Shown here piece after piece: positions 1 through 6,946 of a stretch of DNA of 64,000 nucleotides; within the stretch, counting starts at the first letter, position 1, and each line of letters opens with the position of its first letter. The stretch spans positions 744,001-808,000 of the forward strand of contig NZ_CP016428.1 in NCBI RefSeq assembly GCF_001693385.1, written 5' to 3'. Made by a program: the position numbers and the translations under genes. Below the pieces are notes generated by a model. It searched no databases, was not told the origin of the DNA, and saw only the letters and a program-made list of their open reading frames with translations. The stretch comes from Bradyrhizobium icense (GTDB lineage: Bacteria > Pseudomonadota > Alphaproteobacteria > Rhizobiales > Xanthobacteraceae).

Positions 1-104
1 GGTGGGAATGCAGCGAGTTGCCGCACCCTGTTGGCTCAAGAGGACGACTTCGAGATACGATGCGGTCGCTTCGCTCATGCGGGCCACGGGAGGGCCGCGT
101 GCAG

Positions 105-548
105 CTACTCCGCGGGCGACTCGCCGCTGCTCGCGTTGGCGCGGCTTGCCAAAAATCCCAGCGCCAGTCCGCCGATTGCGAGAATCGGGATCAGCTTCTT
201 GACGCCGATGGCGCGGATCACCTGGATGCCGGTCGCGACCAGCACCGGATCGGACAGCACCGCCTGCGCGGTGGATCTCGCCTTCGCCGCCTGCTTGGCG
301 CGCGCCTCGATCTGCTTCTTGCGCACCATGTAGCTGCCGGCCGCGATCAGCGCGACCACGAAGAAGATGGCGGCACCGGTGAGACAAGCCTGCACGGGAC
401 CGTACCGCTCCAGCACGAACACGAAGGCGGCTGCGCACAGAAAGGCGGCCGTGACCAGCAATGCCATCGCCGCCGCTGCCGCCAGCGAAGTCAGCCGCAA
501 CGCGGTGCCGGTCGATTCCTTGAAATCGTCGATCAGTCGCTGAAACAT
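105..548 (-). CDS. Holin-like small membrane protein (phage-holin superfamily III type)
   Basis: Predicted 147-residue inner-membrane protein. Residues about 20-45 and 55-75 form two strongly hydrophobic helices, followed by a basic stretch (MVRKKQIEARAKQAAKA) and a third hydrophobic helix near the C-terminus (LIPILAIGGLALGFLASR). The layout fits proteins annotated as putative Actinobacteriophage holin III / DUF1469 relatives, which in Rhizobiales are chromosomal and not phage lysis genes. The start at 548 begins MFQRLIDDFKES; a longer frame upstream lacks conserved character. It lies 118 bases downstream of the DUF883 gene on the same strand, so both probably share the sigma-EcfG promoter at 1063-1087. 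The role is unknown; envelope stress is an inference from context. Confidence 0.75.
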   Translation of the reverse strand: MFQRLIDDFKESTGTALRLTSLAAAAAMALLVTAAFLCAAAFVFVLERYGPVQACLTGAAIFFVVALIAAGSYMVRKKQIEARAKQAAKARSTAQAVLSDPVLVATGIQVIRAIGVKKLIPILAIGGLALGFLASRANASSGESPAE

Positions 549-666
549 GGCCACGCCTCGATCTGAAAACCGCGTCAACAAAACACGCCGCAGCGCTTCG
601 TCGCCACGGGAATGCAAGAGGCGATGCGAGGCATGGCTGCCCGGCGCACGCGATCCGTCGCCAAAC

Positions 667-1026
667 CTACCTACGCCACGCCACACCGATCAGAAAGCCG
701 ATCCCCAGCGCCACGGCGACGGTTGCCAGCGGACGCTGCGTGATGGCGTCTTCCAGCGTCTCCTCGATCGAAGATGCGGCGTCCTGGGCGGCGTCCATCA
801 TCGCGCTGCCGCGCTCGGACACGTCGTCGACCACTTGTTCCGCATTGGCGCGCGCATGCCGGTAGCCATGTCGCGCCTGCTTGCCGGCGGTGCCGGCAAA
901 ACTGCTCAGCGCGTCGGTGATCTGCTCGGTCAGGGCTGCGATATCGTTTTTCACAGCGGTCACATCCCGCTGCAGGCGCTCGTAGGTCGCTTTGTCCGTC
1001 AGATTCTTCATTGCGGCGTCAGACAT
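667..1026 (-). CDS. DUF883 family protein (ElaB/YqjD-like, membrane-anchored)
   Basis: Predicted 119-residue protein. A long amphipathic, coiled-coil-like N-terminal part (residues about 8-90, rich in A, E, D and Q) is followed by one C-terminal membrane helix ending in WRR. This is the DUF883 layout seen in ElaB and YqjD of E. coli, tail-anchored proteins that are induced in stationary phase, YqjD being reported to bind ribosomes. That binding is knowledge of the family, not visible here. The start at 1026 sits 36 bases downstream of a perfect GGAAC-N16-CGTT promoter, which supports both the start and stress control. The holin-like gene follows on the same strand. Confidence 0.85.
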   Translation of the reverse strand: MSDAAMKNLTDKATYERLQRDVTAVKNDIAALTEQITDALSSFAGTAGKQARHGYRHARANAEQVVDDVSERGSAMMDAAQDAASSIEETLEDAITQRPLATVAVALGIGFLIGVAWRR

Positions 1027-1062
1027 CGAAAGCTCCCGGGTACTGAGTTCATCCGCGGAACA

Positions 1063-1087
1063 AACGCTCCGCCGAATGGGAAGTTCC
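1063..1087 (-). promoter_or_regulatory. Sigma-EcfG (general stress) promoter for the DUF883 gene
   Basis: Reading on the minus strand, GGAAC (1087-1083) and CGTT (1066-1063) are separated by exactly 16 bases, which is the consensus for the alphaproteobacterial general-stress sigma factor EcfG/SigT. The -10 box lies 36 bases upstream of the DUF883 start codon. It is one of five exact matches in the first 4.6 kb, each in front of a different transcription unit. Confidence 0.85.
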
Positions 1088-1092
1088 TTGCC

Positions 1093-2280
1093 CTAGTCCT
1101 CCGGCAGTTGCGGCGAATCCGGCGGCATCAAGTGCTCCTTCACGATCAGCGCGACGATCAGAAGCGGCGACGACAGGAACGCGCCCATCGGGCCCCACAG
1201 CCAGGTCCAGAACGCCACCGCCAGGAATACTGCAAGCGCGTTCAGCGCCAGCCGGCGGCCGACGATCGTCGGCGTCAGGAAATGGCCTTCCAGGAAAGTC
1301 ATCACGGCAAATATGGCCGGCGCCAGCAGCCCGGCGCTGATGGTCGGGAACGCGACAATGCCGACCACGACCAGCACGGCAAACATCGCCACCGGGCCGA
1401 TGATCGGAATGAAATTCAGGATCGCCGCCAGTGCGCCGAGACTGGCCGGGTTGGGCATGCCCGTGACCGCGCAGATCAGGCCTGTGGCGATGCCGACGCC
1501 GACATTGATCATGGTCACCAGCAACAAATAGTTGCCGAGATGCTCCTCGATCTCGTTGAGGATCCGCAGCGTGCGCAGCCGCCATGCCCGCTCGCCGAAA
1601 TTCAGGATCAGGGCCCGGCGCAGGTCCCGCCAGCTCGCGATGAACAGGAGCAGCGTTGCGATGAACAGCAGGAATTCGGCAAAGGTCGGCGACAGGAATT
1701 CCAGCGTCGGCTGCACCCAGTCGACCTTGGGCAGATGCAGTGTCGTCAGCGTATCGGGCCCGCCGAGCGTGCTCTGCAGCTCCTGCCAGAGCGCGAGCGG
1801 CCGGTCAAACACGCGCAGCTTGTCCCTCAAGAGCGCTCCCAGCTCCGGAAGCTTGCTGCTCCATTCGATCGCGGGCGAGGCGATCAGGCCGACCATGAAA
1901 GCGGTGGCGGCGCTCGCGGCAGCCACGATCAGCACCGCGGCGACCGCGCGCGGAATGCGGTAGCGCTCCAGGAGGTTGGCGGCCGGGGAAAGCATAGTTC
2001 CGACGATAAAGGCCATAGTGATCGGCAGAAGGAATGCCTTGGCAAGATAGAGGCCGGCAATGATGCAGATGACCAACAGGCCGATGAGCGAGATCGCCAC
2101 CACTTCAGTGCGGCGGATGAGCGGCGGCAAATCGAGCTTGCTTTCGGGGACCGGCGTGCCTTCCTGCTCGTTGGGAAGCTGGCGTTCACCGGGCAACGGC
2201 TTTGTCGGCGGGGATTTGGCGGCCAAAGGCTTGGCAGGCGAAGGCTTGGTGGGCGAAGGCTTGGTGGGAATGACGCTCAC
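1093..2280 (-). CDS. AI-2E family transporter (PerM-type permease)
   Basis: Predicted 395-residue inner-membrane protein of the AI-2E exporter superfamily (PF01594, TqsA/PerM/YdiK group). It has an N-terminal pair of hydrophobic helices (VVAISLIGLLVICIIAGLYL onward), a central soluble segment, and a C-terminal cluster of helices with family-typical G/P-rich turns such as NFIPIIGPV. The N-terminus carries a K-P-S/T-P repeat of about 20 residues, an unusual low-complexity lead. A GTG start at 2280 is chosen because GAGGGAAA lies about 6 bases before it; an in-frame ATG at 2349 would add 23 residues but lies at the -10 box of the promoter at 2350-2374. The substrate is not predictable; members move varied small molecules or ions. 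Confidence 0.85.
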   Translation of the reverse strand: MSVIPTKPSPTKPSPAKPLAAKSPPTKPLPGERQLPNEQEGTPVPESKLDLPPLIRRTEVVAISLIGLLVICIIAGLYLAKAFLLPITMAFIVGTMLSPAANLLERYRIPRAVAAVLIVAAASAATAFMVGLIASPAIEWSSKLPELGALLRDKLRVFDRPLALWQELQSTLGGPDTLTTLHLPKVDWVQPTLEFLSPTFAEFLLFIATLLLFIASWRDLRRALILNFGERAWRLRTLRILNEIEEHLGNYLLLVTMINVGVGIATGLICAVTGMPNPASLGALAAILNFIPIIGPVAMFAVLVVVGIVAFPTISAGLLAPAIFAVMTFLEGHFLTPTIVGRRLALNALAVFLAVAFWTWLWGPMGAFLSSPLLIVALIVKEHLMPPDSPQLPED

Positions 2281-2349
2281 AATGGCTTTCCCTCGCCCGA
2301 AGCGGCGGTGACACGGCAAAAGCGACGTCGCAAACCGGACTGCGATCAT

Positions 2350-2374
2350 AACGTGACGCTAAGGTGCGAGTTCC
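2350..2374 (-). promoter_or_regulatory. Sigma-EcfG promoter for the AI-2E family transporter gene
   Basis: On the minus strand GGAAC (2374-2370) and CGTT (2353-2350) are 16 bases apart. The -10 box is 69 bases upstream of the preferred GTG start at 2280. It is divergent from the matching promoter at 2434-2458, so the intergenic region carries two back-to-back stress promoters. Confidence 0.8.
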
Positions 2375-2433
2375 AATCGCGCTGGCGTGAGCGGTGTCGC
2401 ACTTGACGTGATGCGACGCGACATCGGCGGTTG

Positions 2434-2458
2434 GGAACCGCCGGCTTGTGGCCGCGTT
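2434..2458 (+). promoter_or_regulatory. Sigma-EcfG promoter for the L,D-transpeptidase gene
   Basis: GGAAC at 2434-2438 and CGTT at 2455-2458 are separated by 16 bases, ending 49 bases before the ATG at 2508. The -35 box lies inside an 8-bp perfect inverted repeat (2425-2432 against 2436-2443, loop GGG), which could also be an operator. Whether the hairpin matters is inference. Confidence 0.8.
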
Positions 2459-2507
2459 TGTTGGTGCATGAGCATCCAATGATGCACACGTCCCACGGGG
2501 CAGTCCC

Positions 2508-3278
2508 ATGACACAGTCCTCTGATCGCCGGCGTTCGTCGCGCGCGGCGAGCGTGTTTGTCCTCGTCGCCGCCGTCTTGCTGACGCCGTCGACGCTCTCG
2601 AGCGCCGCGAACGCGCAGACGCTCGGCCACGCATCCACCCGGCCGAATGTCTATCCCACCGATGAGGTAATCGCCTCCGACGAGGGCGCGACGCCCGAAC
2701 GGCTTCGCCGCGCCGTCGTCCCGTTCGGCACGACGGAAGCGCCGGGCACCATCGTCATCGATACCGGCAACACCACGCTCTATTACGTGCTCGGCCAGGG
2801 CCGGGCCATCAGGTACGGCGTCGGCGTTGGCCGCGAAGGCTTTACCTGGGCGGGGGTGCAGACCATCAGCCGCAAGGCGGAATGGCCGGACTGGCATCCG
2901 CCGGCCGAGATGATCGCGCGACAGCCCTATCTGCCGCGTTTCATGGCCGGCGGTCCCGGCAATCCGCTCGGCGCGCGGGCGATGTATCTCGGCACCAGCC
3001 AGTACCGCATCCACGGCACCAACGATCCCTCGACGATCGGAAAATTCGTCTCGTCCGGCTGCATCCGCCTGACCAATGAGGACGTTATCGACCTGTTCAG
3101 CCGCGTCGATGTCGGCACCAGGGTTGTGGTGCTGCCAAAGAACGCGCCGGTCATGGCGCGCGGCGGGGATTCCAGGACCGGCATAGCGGCTCGTCCGGCC
3201 GGTGCGCATCCGCGCCCGGTCGCGGTCGCGCCTTCGGGCCGCCAGGCGATGAACCTGACGCCGCCGGAGCTGAACTGA
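2508..3278 (+). CDS. L,D-transpeptidase (YkuD / ErfK-YbiS family)
   Basis: Predicted 256-residue periplasmic enzyme that makes or edits peptidoglycan cross-links, or attaches proteins to the wall, using a catalytic cysteine. Residues 1-36 form a Sec signal ending near SSAANAQ. The YkuD domain spans about residues 80-210 and contains the signature HGTND (His169) and SSGCIRL (Cys185), so the catalytic residues are intact. The length is usual for rhizobial paralogues. It is driven by the sigma-EcfG promoter at 2434-2458 and followed closely by the DUF2865 gene, so it appears to be a stress-induced cell-wall enzyme. The exact substrate cannot be told from sequence. Confidence 0.93.
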   Translation: MTQSSDRRRSSRAASVFVLVAAVLLTPSTLSSAANAQTLGHASTRPNVYPTDEVIASDEGATPERLRRAVVPFGTTEAPGTIVIDTGNTTLYYVLGQGRAIRYGVGVGREGFTWAGVQTISRKAEWPDWHPPAEMIARQPYLPRFMAGGPGNPLGARAMYLGTSQYRIHGTNDPSTIGKFVSSGCIRLTNEDVIDLFSRVDVGTRVVVLPKNAPVMARGGDSRTGIAARPAGAHPRPVAVAPSGRQAMNLTPPELN

Positions 3279-3313
3279 TGTGATGCGTGATGTGGCGTGA
3301 GAGGAGAGCGTTG

Positions 3314-3955
3314 ATGCGATCGGGAAAACTGGCGGTATGGGGAGCAGCCGCGCTGGCCTGCGCGTCGGCACTGGCGCCAGCCGCGCAGGCGCAGGACTTC
3401 TTCTCGCAACTGTTCGGCGGCTTCGCCCGCCCGCGCCATCAGCCCTATGTCCAGATGCCGTTCGCCAATAACGACGGCCAGGTGTATGCGCCGCGGGGCG
3501 AGGGGCGGGTCCGGTACGGCGGTGGCGGCCAAGCGTATTGCGTACGAACCTGCGATGGGCGCTACTTCCCGCTCACAGCGTCCGACAACGCAAGCCGGGC
3601 CGCCTCCTGCAACAAGCTATGCCCGGCGAGCGAGACCAAGGTGTTCTACGGCAGCAGCATCGACGACGCGGCCGCCGAAAACGGCAAGGCCTACTCGGAA
3701 TTGCCGAACGCGTTCCGCTATCGCAACGAACTCGTCAGCGGCTGTACCTGCAACGGCAAGGACCAGGTCGGGCTCGCCCAGGTCAAGATCGAGGACGACC
3801 CGACGCTGCGCAAGGGCGACATCGTCGCCGGCGAGAACGGCCTTCTGGTCGCAGGCCGCAGCGGCGACAAGCGCGGCGCCGAACTGAACTTCTCACCCGC
3901 ATCGGAAAAGGTCCGCGCCAAGTATGGGCGCGTGCCGGTCGTGGCGCGGGATTGA
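3314..3955 (+). CDS. DUF2865 domain exported protein
   Basis: Predicted 213-residue exported protein. Residues 1-27 are a Sec signal peptide (GAAALACASALAPAAQAQ). The mature part has a DUF2865 pattern with paired cysteines: YCVRTCDGRYFPL, then CNKLCPA, then SGCTCNG, giving six cysteines that probably form periplasmic disulfides. The start at 3314 is chosen over 3287 because GAGGAGA precedes it by about 7 bases. It lies 35 bases after the L,D-transpeptidase and is probably cotranscribed with it. Members occur widely in Bradyrhizobium and relatives with no assigned function; a role at the cell envelope is an inference from export and its neighbour. Confidence 0.88.
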   Translation: MRSGKLAVWGAAALACASALAPAAQAQDFFSQLFGGFARPRHQPYVQMPFANNDGQVYAPRGEGRVRYGGGGQAYCVRTCDGRYFPLTASDNASRAASCNKLCPASETKVFYGSSIDDAAAENGKAYSELPNAFRYRNELVSGCTCNGKDQVGLAQVKIEDDPTLRKGDIVAGENGLLVAGRSGDKRGAELNFSPASEKVRAKYGRVPVVARD

Positions 3956-4002
3956 GAGTGACTGGGTACCGCGCGATCCGTTTGTCTAAGCCCGTCATCT
4001 CA

Positions 4003-4028
4003 GGAATAAGCGCAAGTGCGCTTATTCC
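4003..4028. repeat. Perfect 12-bp inverted repeat (hairpin)
   Basis: GGAATAAGCGCA at 4003-4014 and its exact complement at 4017-4028 flank a 2-base spacer. It sits 47 bases after the DUF2865 stop. There is no T-run behind it, so it is not a classical terminator. It may be an RNA-stabilising hairpin, an operator or a repeat remnant. Confidence 0.7.
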
Positions 4029-4070
4029 GAAGGTGCGAGCAACTTTACAGTGATTGACAGTTCCCTGCGT

Positions 4071-4095
4071 GGAACCCGGCGCGTCGCTTCACGTT
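4071..4095 (+). promoter_or_regulatory. Sigma-EcfG promoter for the 51-residue membrane protein
   Basis: GGAAC at 4071-4075 and CGTT at 4092-4095 are separated by 16 bases. The -10 box ends 51 bases before the ATG at 4147. Confidence 0.82.
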
Positions 4096-4146
4096 AACAA
4101 AACACTACACCAGCGCATTTTCGGCCAAGCCGAGCGGGGACTTCGC

Positions 4147-4302
4147 ATGCTTGTCAGTATCCTGATTACGTTCCTGGTCGTTATCCTCGTCCTCTATCTC
4201 ATCAACCTCCTGCCGCTCGACGGCCGCGCCAAGCAGATCGCCCGCGTCGTGGTGATCATTCTGGGTGTGATCTCGTTGTTGAGATACATCGCGGTGATCT
4301 AG
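4147..4302 (+). CDS. Small two-helix membrane protein (Thivi_2564-like)
   Basis: Predicted 51-residue protein starting MLVSILITFLVVIL. It has two membrane helices (residues about 3-19 and 30-47) joined by a short charged loop, LPLDGRAKQIAR. It resembles the small Thivi_2564-type membrane proteins of alphaproteobacteria, though recognition rests on pattern only. A longer frame starting at 4054 is rejected because it would run through the sigma-EcfG promoter at 4071-4095. GGGGACTTC precedes the chosen start. It is monocistronic, with a strong hairpin terminator at 4323-4346. The function is unknown; the promoter predicts induction in the general stress response. Confidence 0.8.
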   Translation: MLVSILITFLVVILVLYLINLLPLDGRAKQIARVVVIILGVISLLRYIAVI

Positions 4303-4322
4303 CCGCCGCCCCGAACGAAAAA

Positions 4323-4346
4323 GCCCCGGCGCAGGCCGGGGCTTTT
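4323..4346. terminator. Bidirectional Rho-independent terminator
   Basis: GCCCCGGC (4323-4330) and GCCGGGGC (4335-4342) form an 8-bp GC stem with a 4-base loop, followed by TTTT and preceded by a run of A. It lies between the convergent 51-residue membrane protein gene and the CsbD gene and can serve both. Confidence 0.9.
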
Positions 4347-4364
4347 CATGTTCGGAAGGTGCTC

Positions 4365-4565
4365 TTATTTCAAGGTCCTGAACCAGTCGTCCACGTCCTT
4401 GCGGATCTGGTCCTTGGCGAAGCCGTAGCGCTGCTGCAGCTTGCCCTCGAGCTGGTCGCGGCGGCCCTCGATCACGTTGAGATCGTCATCGGTGAGCTTG
4501 CCCCACTTCTCCTTGGCGGAGCCCTTGAACTGCTTCCAGTTGCCTTCGACCCTGTTCCAATCCAT
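4365..4565 (-). CDS. CsbD family stress protein
   Basis: Predicted 66-residue cytosolic protein of the CsbD family (PF05532; YjbJ in E. coli). The signature MDWNRVEGNWKQFKG is followed by KWGKLTDDDLNVIEG and a C-terminal WFRTL. Three ATG codons lie in a row (4571, 4568, 4565); the third gives the family-typical start and lies 8 bases from AGGAGG. The sigma-EcfG promoter at 4597-4621 is 31 bases upstream. Family members are abundant stress-induced proteins of unknown biochemical role, and the promoter agrees with that. Confidence 0.92.
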   Translation of the reverse strand: MDWNRVEGNWKQFKGSAKEKWGKLTDDDLNVIEGRRDQLEGKLQQRYGFAKDQIRKDVDDWFRTLK

Positions 4566-4596
4566 CATCATCTCCTCCTCTATCGAGATGACGATC

Positions 4597-4621
4597 AACG
4601 ACGCTTCGCGCCGGACGTTCC
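4597..4621 (-). promoter_or_regulatory. Sigma-EcfG promoter for the CsbD gene
   Basis: On the minus strand GGAAC (4621-4617) and CGTT (4600-4597) are 16 bases apart. The box pair sits in the short gap between the CsbD gene and the 3' end of malate synthase at 4650. Confidence 0.85.
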
Positions 4622-4649
4622 TGCCGGAACCGCGGCATCATGACATGGC

Positions 4650-6812
4650 TCAGCCCGCCGCTTTTGCCTCGCGGCGGCGTGCGGTGAGGATGTATTCAGT
4701 GTAGCCGTTCGGCTGCTCGCGGCCCTTGAAGATGAGATCGCAGGCGGCCTGGAAGGCAACGCCGTCGAACGAAGGCGCCATCGGCCTATAGAGCGGGTCG
4801 CCGGCATTCTGCTTGTCGACCACGACCGCCATGCGCTTCAGCGATTCCATCACCTGGTCTTTGCTGACGACGCCATGCGCCAGCCAGTTCGCCAGATGCT
4901 GGCTGGAAATTCGCAATGTCGCGCGGTCTTCCATCAGGCCGACGTCGTGGATGTCGGGCACCTTGGAGCAGCCGACGCCCTGGTCGATCCAGCGCACGAC
5001 ATAGCCGAGGATGCCCTGGCAGTTGTTGTCGATCTCCTGCTTCACGTCATCGGGCGCCCAGTTCGACTGCGACACCGGAATGGTGAGGATGTCGGAGAGC
5101 TTTGCACGCTGGCCGCCCTTGGCGAGTTCCTGCTGGCGCGCGATCACGTTGACCTGGTGATAGTGCAGCGCGTGCAAGGTGGCGGCGGTGGGCGAGGGCA
5201 CCCATGCCGTGGTCGCGCCGGCCTGTGGATGGCCGAGCTTCTGGCTGAGCATGTCCGCCATCTTGTCGGGTGCTGCCCACATGCCCTTGCCGATCTGTGC
5301 ATGGCCGGGCAGGCCGTCGATCAGGCCCATGTCGACGTTCCAGTCCTCATAGGCCTTGATCCAGGGCTGCGCCTTCATGTCGTTCTTGCGGATCATCGGA
5401 CCCGCTTCCATCGAGGTGTGAATCTCGTCGCCGGTGCGGTCGAGGAAGCCGGTATTGATGAAGCAGATGCGCTTCGATGCGTTCTGGATGCAGGCCTTGA
5501 GGTTGACCGTGGTGCGGCGCTCCTCGTCCATGATGCCAACCTTCATGGTGTTTTCCGGCAGGGCGAGCAGCTTTTCGACTTCGCCGAACAATTCACAGGT
5601 CAGTGCGACTTCGTCGGGGCCGTGCATCTTTGGCTTGACGATGTAGACCGAGCCGGTGCGGCTGTTCTTCACCTTCGAATTGCCCTTGAGGTCGTGGATC
5701 GCGAGCAGGCCGGCGACGGCGGCATCGAGCAGGCCTTCCGGAATCTCCTCGCCCTTTTCGTCGAGCACGGCATCGGTGAACATGTGATGGCCGACATTGC
5801 GCATCAACAGCAGGCTGCGGCCGTGCAGCGTCAGCTCCTTGCCGTCCGGCGTCTTGTAGACGCGGTCGGGGTTGAGAGATCGTTGAACAGTCTTGCCGCC
5901 CTTTTCGAAATCGGCCGAGAGCGTGCCGTTCATCAGGCCGAGCGTGTTGCGATAGACCAGCACCTTGTCTTCGGCGTCGACGGCGGCAACCGAGTCTTCC
6001 ATGTCGAGGATGGTCGAGACCGCGGATTCCAGGATCATGTCGGCGACGCCGGCCGGATCGTCCTTGCCGATTGCGTGGTTGCGATCGATCTTCACTTCGA
6101 CATGCATGCCGTTGTTGACCAGCAGGACCGCGGAAGGCTGAGCGGCATCGCCCTGATATCCGGCGAACTGCGAAGCAGATTTTAGCGCGGTGGCGTTGCC
6201 GCTCTTCAGTTTCACCGCGAGCTGTCCGGCGATCACGCTGTACGACGTTACGTCGGTGTGGCTGCCAGTCGCGAGCGGAGCGGCGGAATCGAGGAAGATC
6301 TTGGCCTTGGCGATCACCTTGTCGCCGCGCGCCTTGTTGTAGCCCTTGCCGGTTTCACTCGGATCGTGCGGAATCGCGTCGGTGCCGTAGAAGGCATCAT
6401 AGAGCGAGCCCCAGCGCGCATTCGCGGCGTTTAGCGCATAGCGCGCGTTGGTCAGGGGGACGACGAGCTGCGGTCCGCAGATCTTGCCGATCTCATCGTC
6501 GACATCTGACGTCTCGACCTGCTGCGTGGCGGGCTCGGGGAGGAGATAGCCGATCTCCTTCAGGAACGCCGTGTAGGCGTTCATGTCGAACGCCTTGCCC
6601 TTGTTGGCGCGATGCCAGCCGTCGATCTTGACCTGCAGCGCGTCGCGGAGGGCGAGCAGCTCGCGATTTTTCGGCCCGAGCTTCTTGATGATATCGGCGA
6701 CACCGGCCCAGAACGCGTCGGGGGATATCCCGGTCTTGGGGGTCGCCTCCTTTGCGATGAAATCGAACAGGACGGGGGCGATCTTCAATCCGTGGGCATC
6801 GACACGATTCAT
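4650..6812 (-). CDS. glcB: Malate synthase G
   Basis: Predicted 720-residue cytosolic enzyme of the glyoxylate shunt; it condenses glyoxylate and acetyl-CoA into malate. The length matches the monomeric G isoform (about 723 residues), not the shorter A form. Family segments include [28 protein letters not shown] and [20 protein letters not shown]. The start at 6812 ([13 protein letters not shown]) is typical of the family; an upstream extension to 6941 would run through the operator-like repeats at 6819-6867. No isocitrate lyase gene lies in the window. Two similar palindromic sites in the leader suggest dedicated repressor or activator control. Confidence 0.97.
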   Translation of the reverse strand: MNRVDAHGLKIAPVLFDFIAKEATPKTGISPDAFWAGVADIIKKLGPKNRELLALRDALQVKIDGWHRANKGKAFDMNAYTAFLKEIGYLLPEPATQQVETSDVDDEIGKICGPQLVVPLTNARYALNAANARWGSLYDAFYGTDAIPHDPSETGKGYNKARGDKVIAKAKIFLDSAAPLATGSHTDVTSYSVIAGQLAVKLKSGNATALKSASQFAGYQGDAAQPSAVLLVNNGMHVEVKIDRNHAIGKDDPAGVADMILESAVSTILDMEDSVAAVDAEDKVLVYRNTLGLMNGTLSADFEKGGKTVQRSLNPDRVYKTPDGKELTLHGRSLLLMRNVGHHMFTDAVLDEKGEEIPEGLLDAAVAGLLAIHDLKGNSKVKNSRTGSVYIVKPKMHGPDEVALTCELFGEVEKLLALPENTMKVGIMDEERRTTVNLKACIQNASKRICFINTGFLDRTGDEIHTSMEAGPMIRKNDMKAQPWIKAYEDWNVDMGLIDGLPGHAQIGKGMWAAPDKMADMLSQKLGHPQAGATTAWVPSPTAATLHALHYHQVNVIARQQELAKGGQRAKLSDILTIPVSQSNWAPDDVKQEIDNNCQGILGYVVRWIDQGVGCSKVPDIHDVGLMEDRATLRISSQHLANWLAHGVVSKDQVMESLKRMAVVVDKQNAGDPLYRPMAPSFDGVAFQAACDLIFKGREQPNGYTEYILTARRREAKAAG

Positions 6813-6818
6813 GACGGG

Positions 6819-6867
6819 CTTTCTCAGGTAAAAACTGGCGTTTAAAGGCTGGTTTTCAGGTGAAAAC
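6819..6867. promoter_or_regulatory. Two operator-like sites upstream of glcB
   Basis: A near-perfect palindrome TTTTCAGGTGAAAA occupies 6853-6866, and a degenerate copy TTTCTCAGGTAAAAA lies at 6819-6833, closest to the start codon. Both share the core TCAGGT. Their centres are about 33 bases apart, close to three helical turns, which fits cooperative binding of one regulator. The regulator is not identified. Confidence 0.5.
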
Positions 6868-6882
6868 AGCAAAAAACGCGCC

Positions 6883-6908
6883 AAAGGGGCGGCGTTGGCC
6901 GCCCTTTT
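6883..6908. terminator. Hairpin terminator behind cysNC
   Basis: GGGCGGC (6887-6893) pairs with GCCGCCC (6898-6904) around a 4-base loop, flanked by AAA on one side and TTTT on the other. On the minus strand it follows the cysNC stop by about 40 bases and precedes glcB, so it separates the two transcripts. Confidence 0.65.
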
Positions 6909-6946
6909 AGCCCTAAAGCCGGGTCGATGAGAAGGCCCCAAAAAGC

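Noticed and set aside
105..1026. Holin annotation taken as evidence for a prophage
   Set aside because: No phage structural, integrase or lysis genes are near, and the gene sits behind a stress promoter in a chromosomal island.
547..2406. 619-codon frame on the plus strand opposite the holin, DUF883 and AI-2E genes
   Set aside because: Antisense to three recognised genes and two exact promoters; composition is charged and repetitive.
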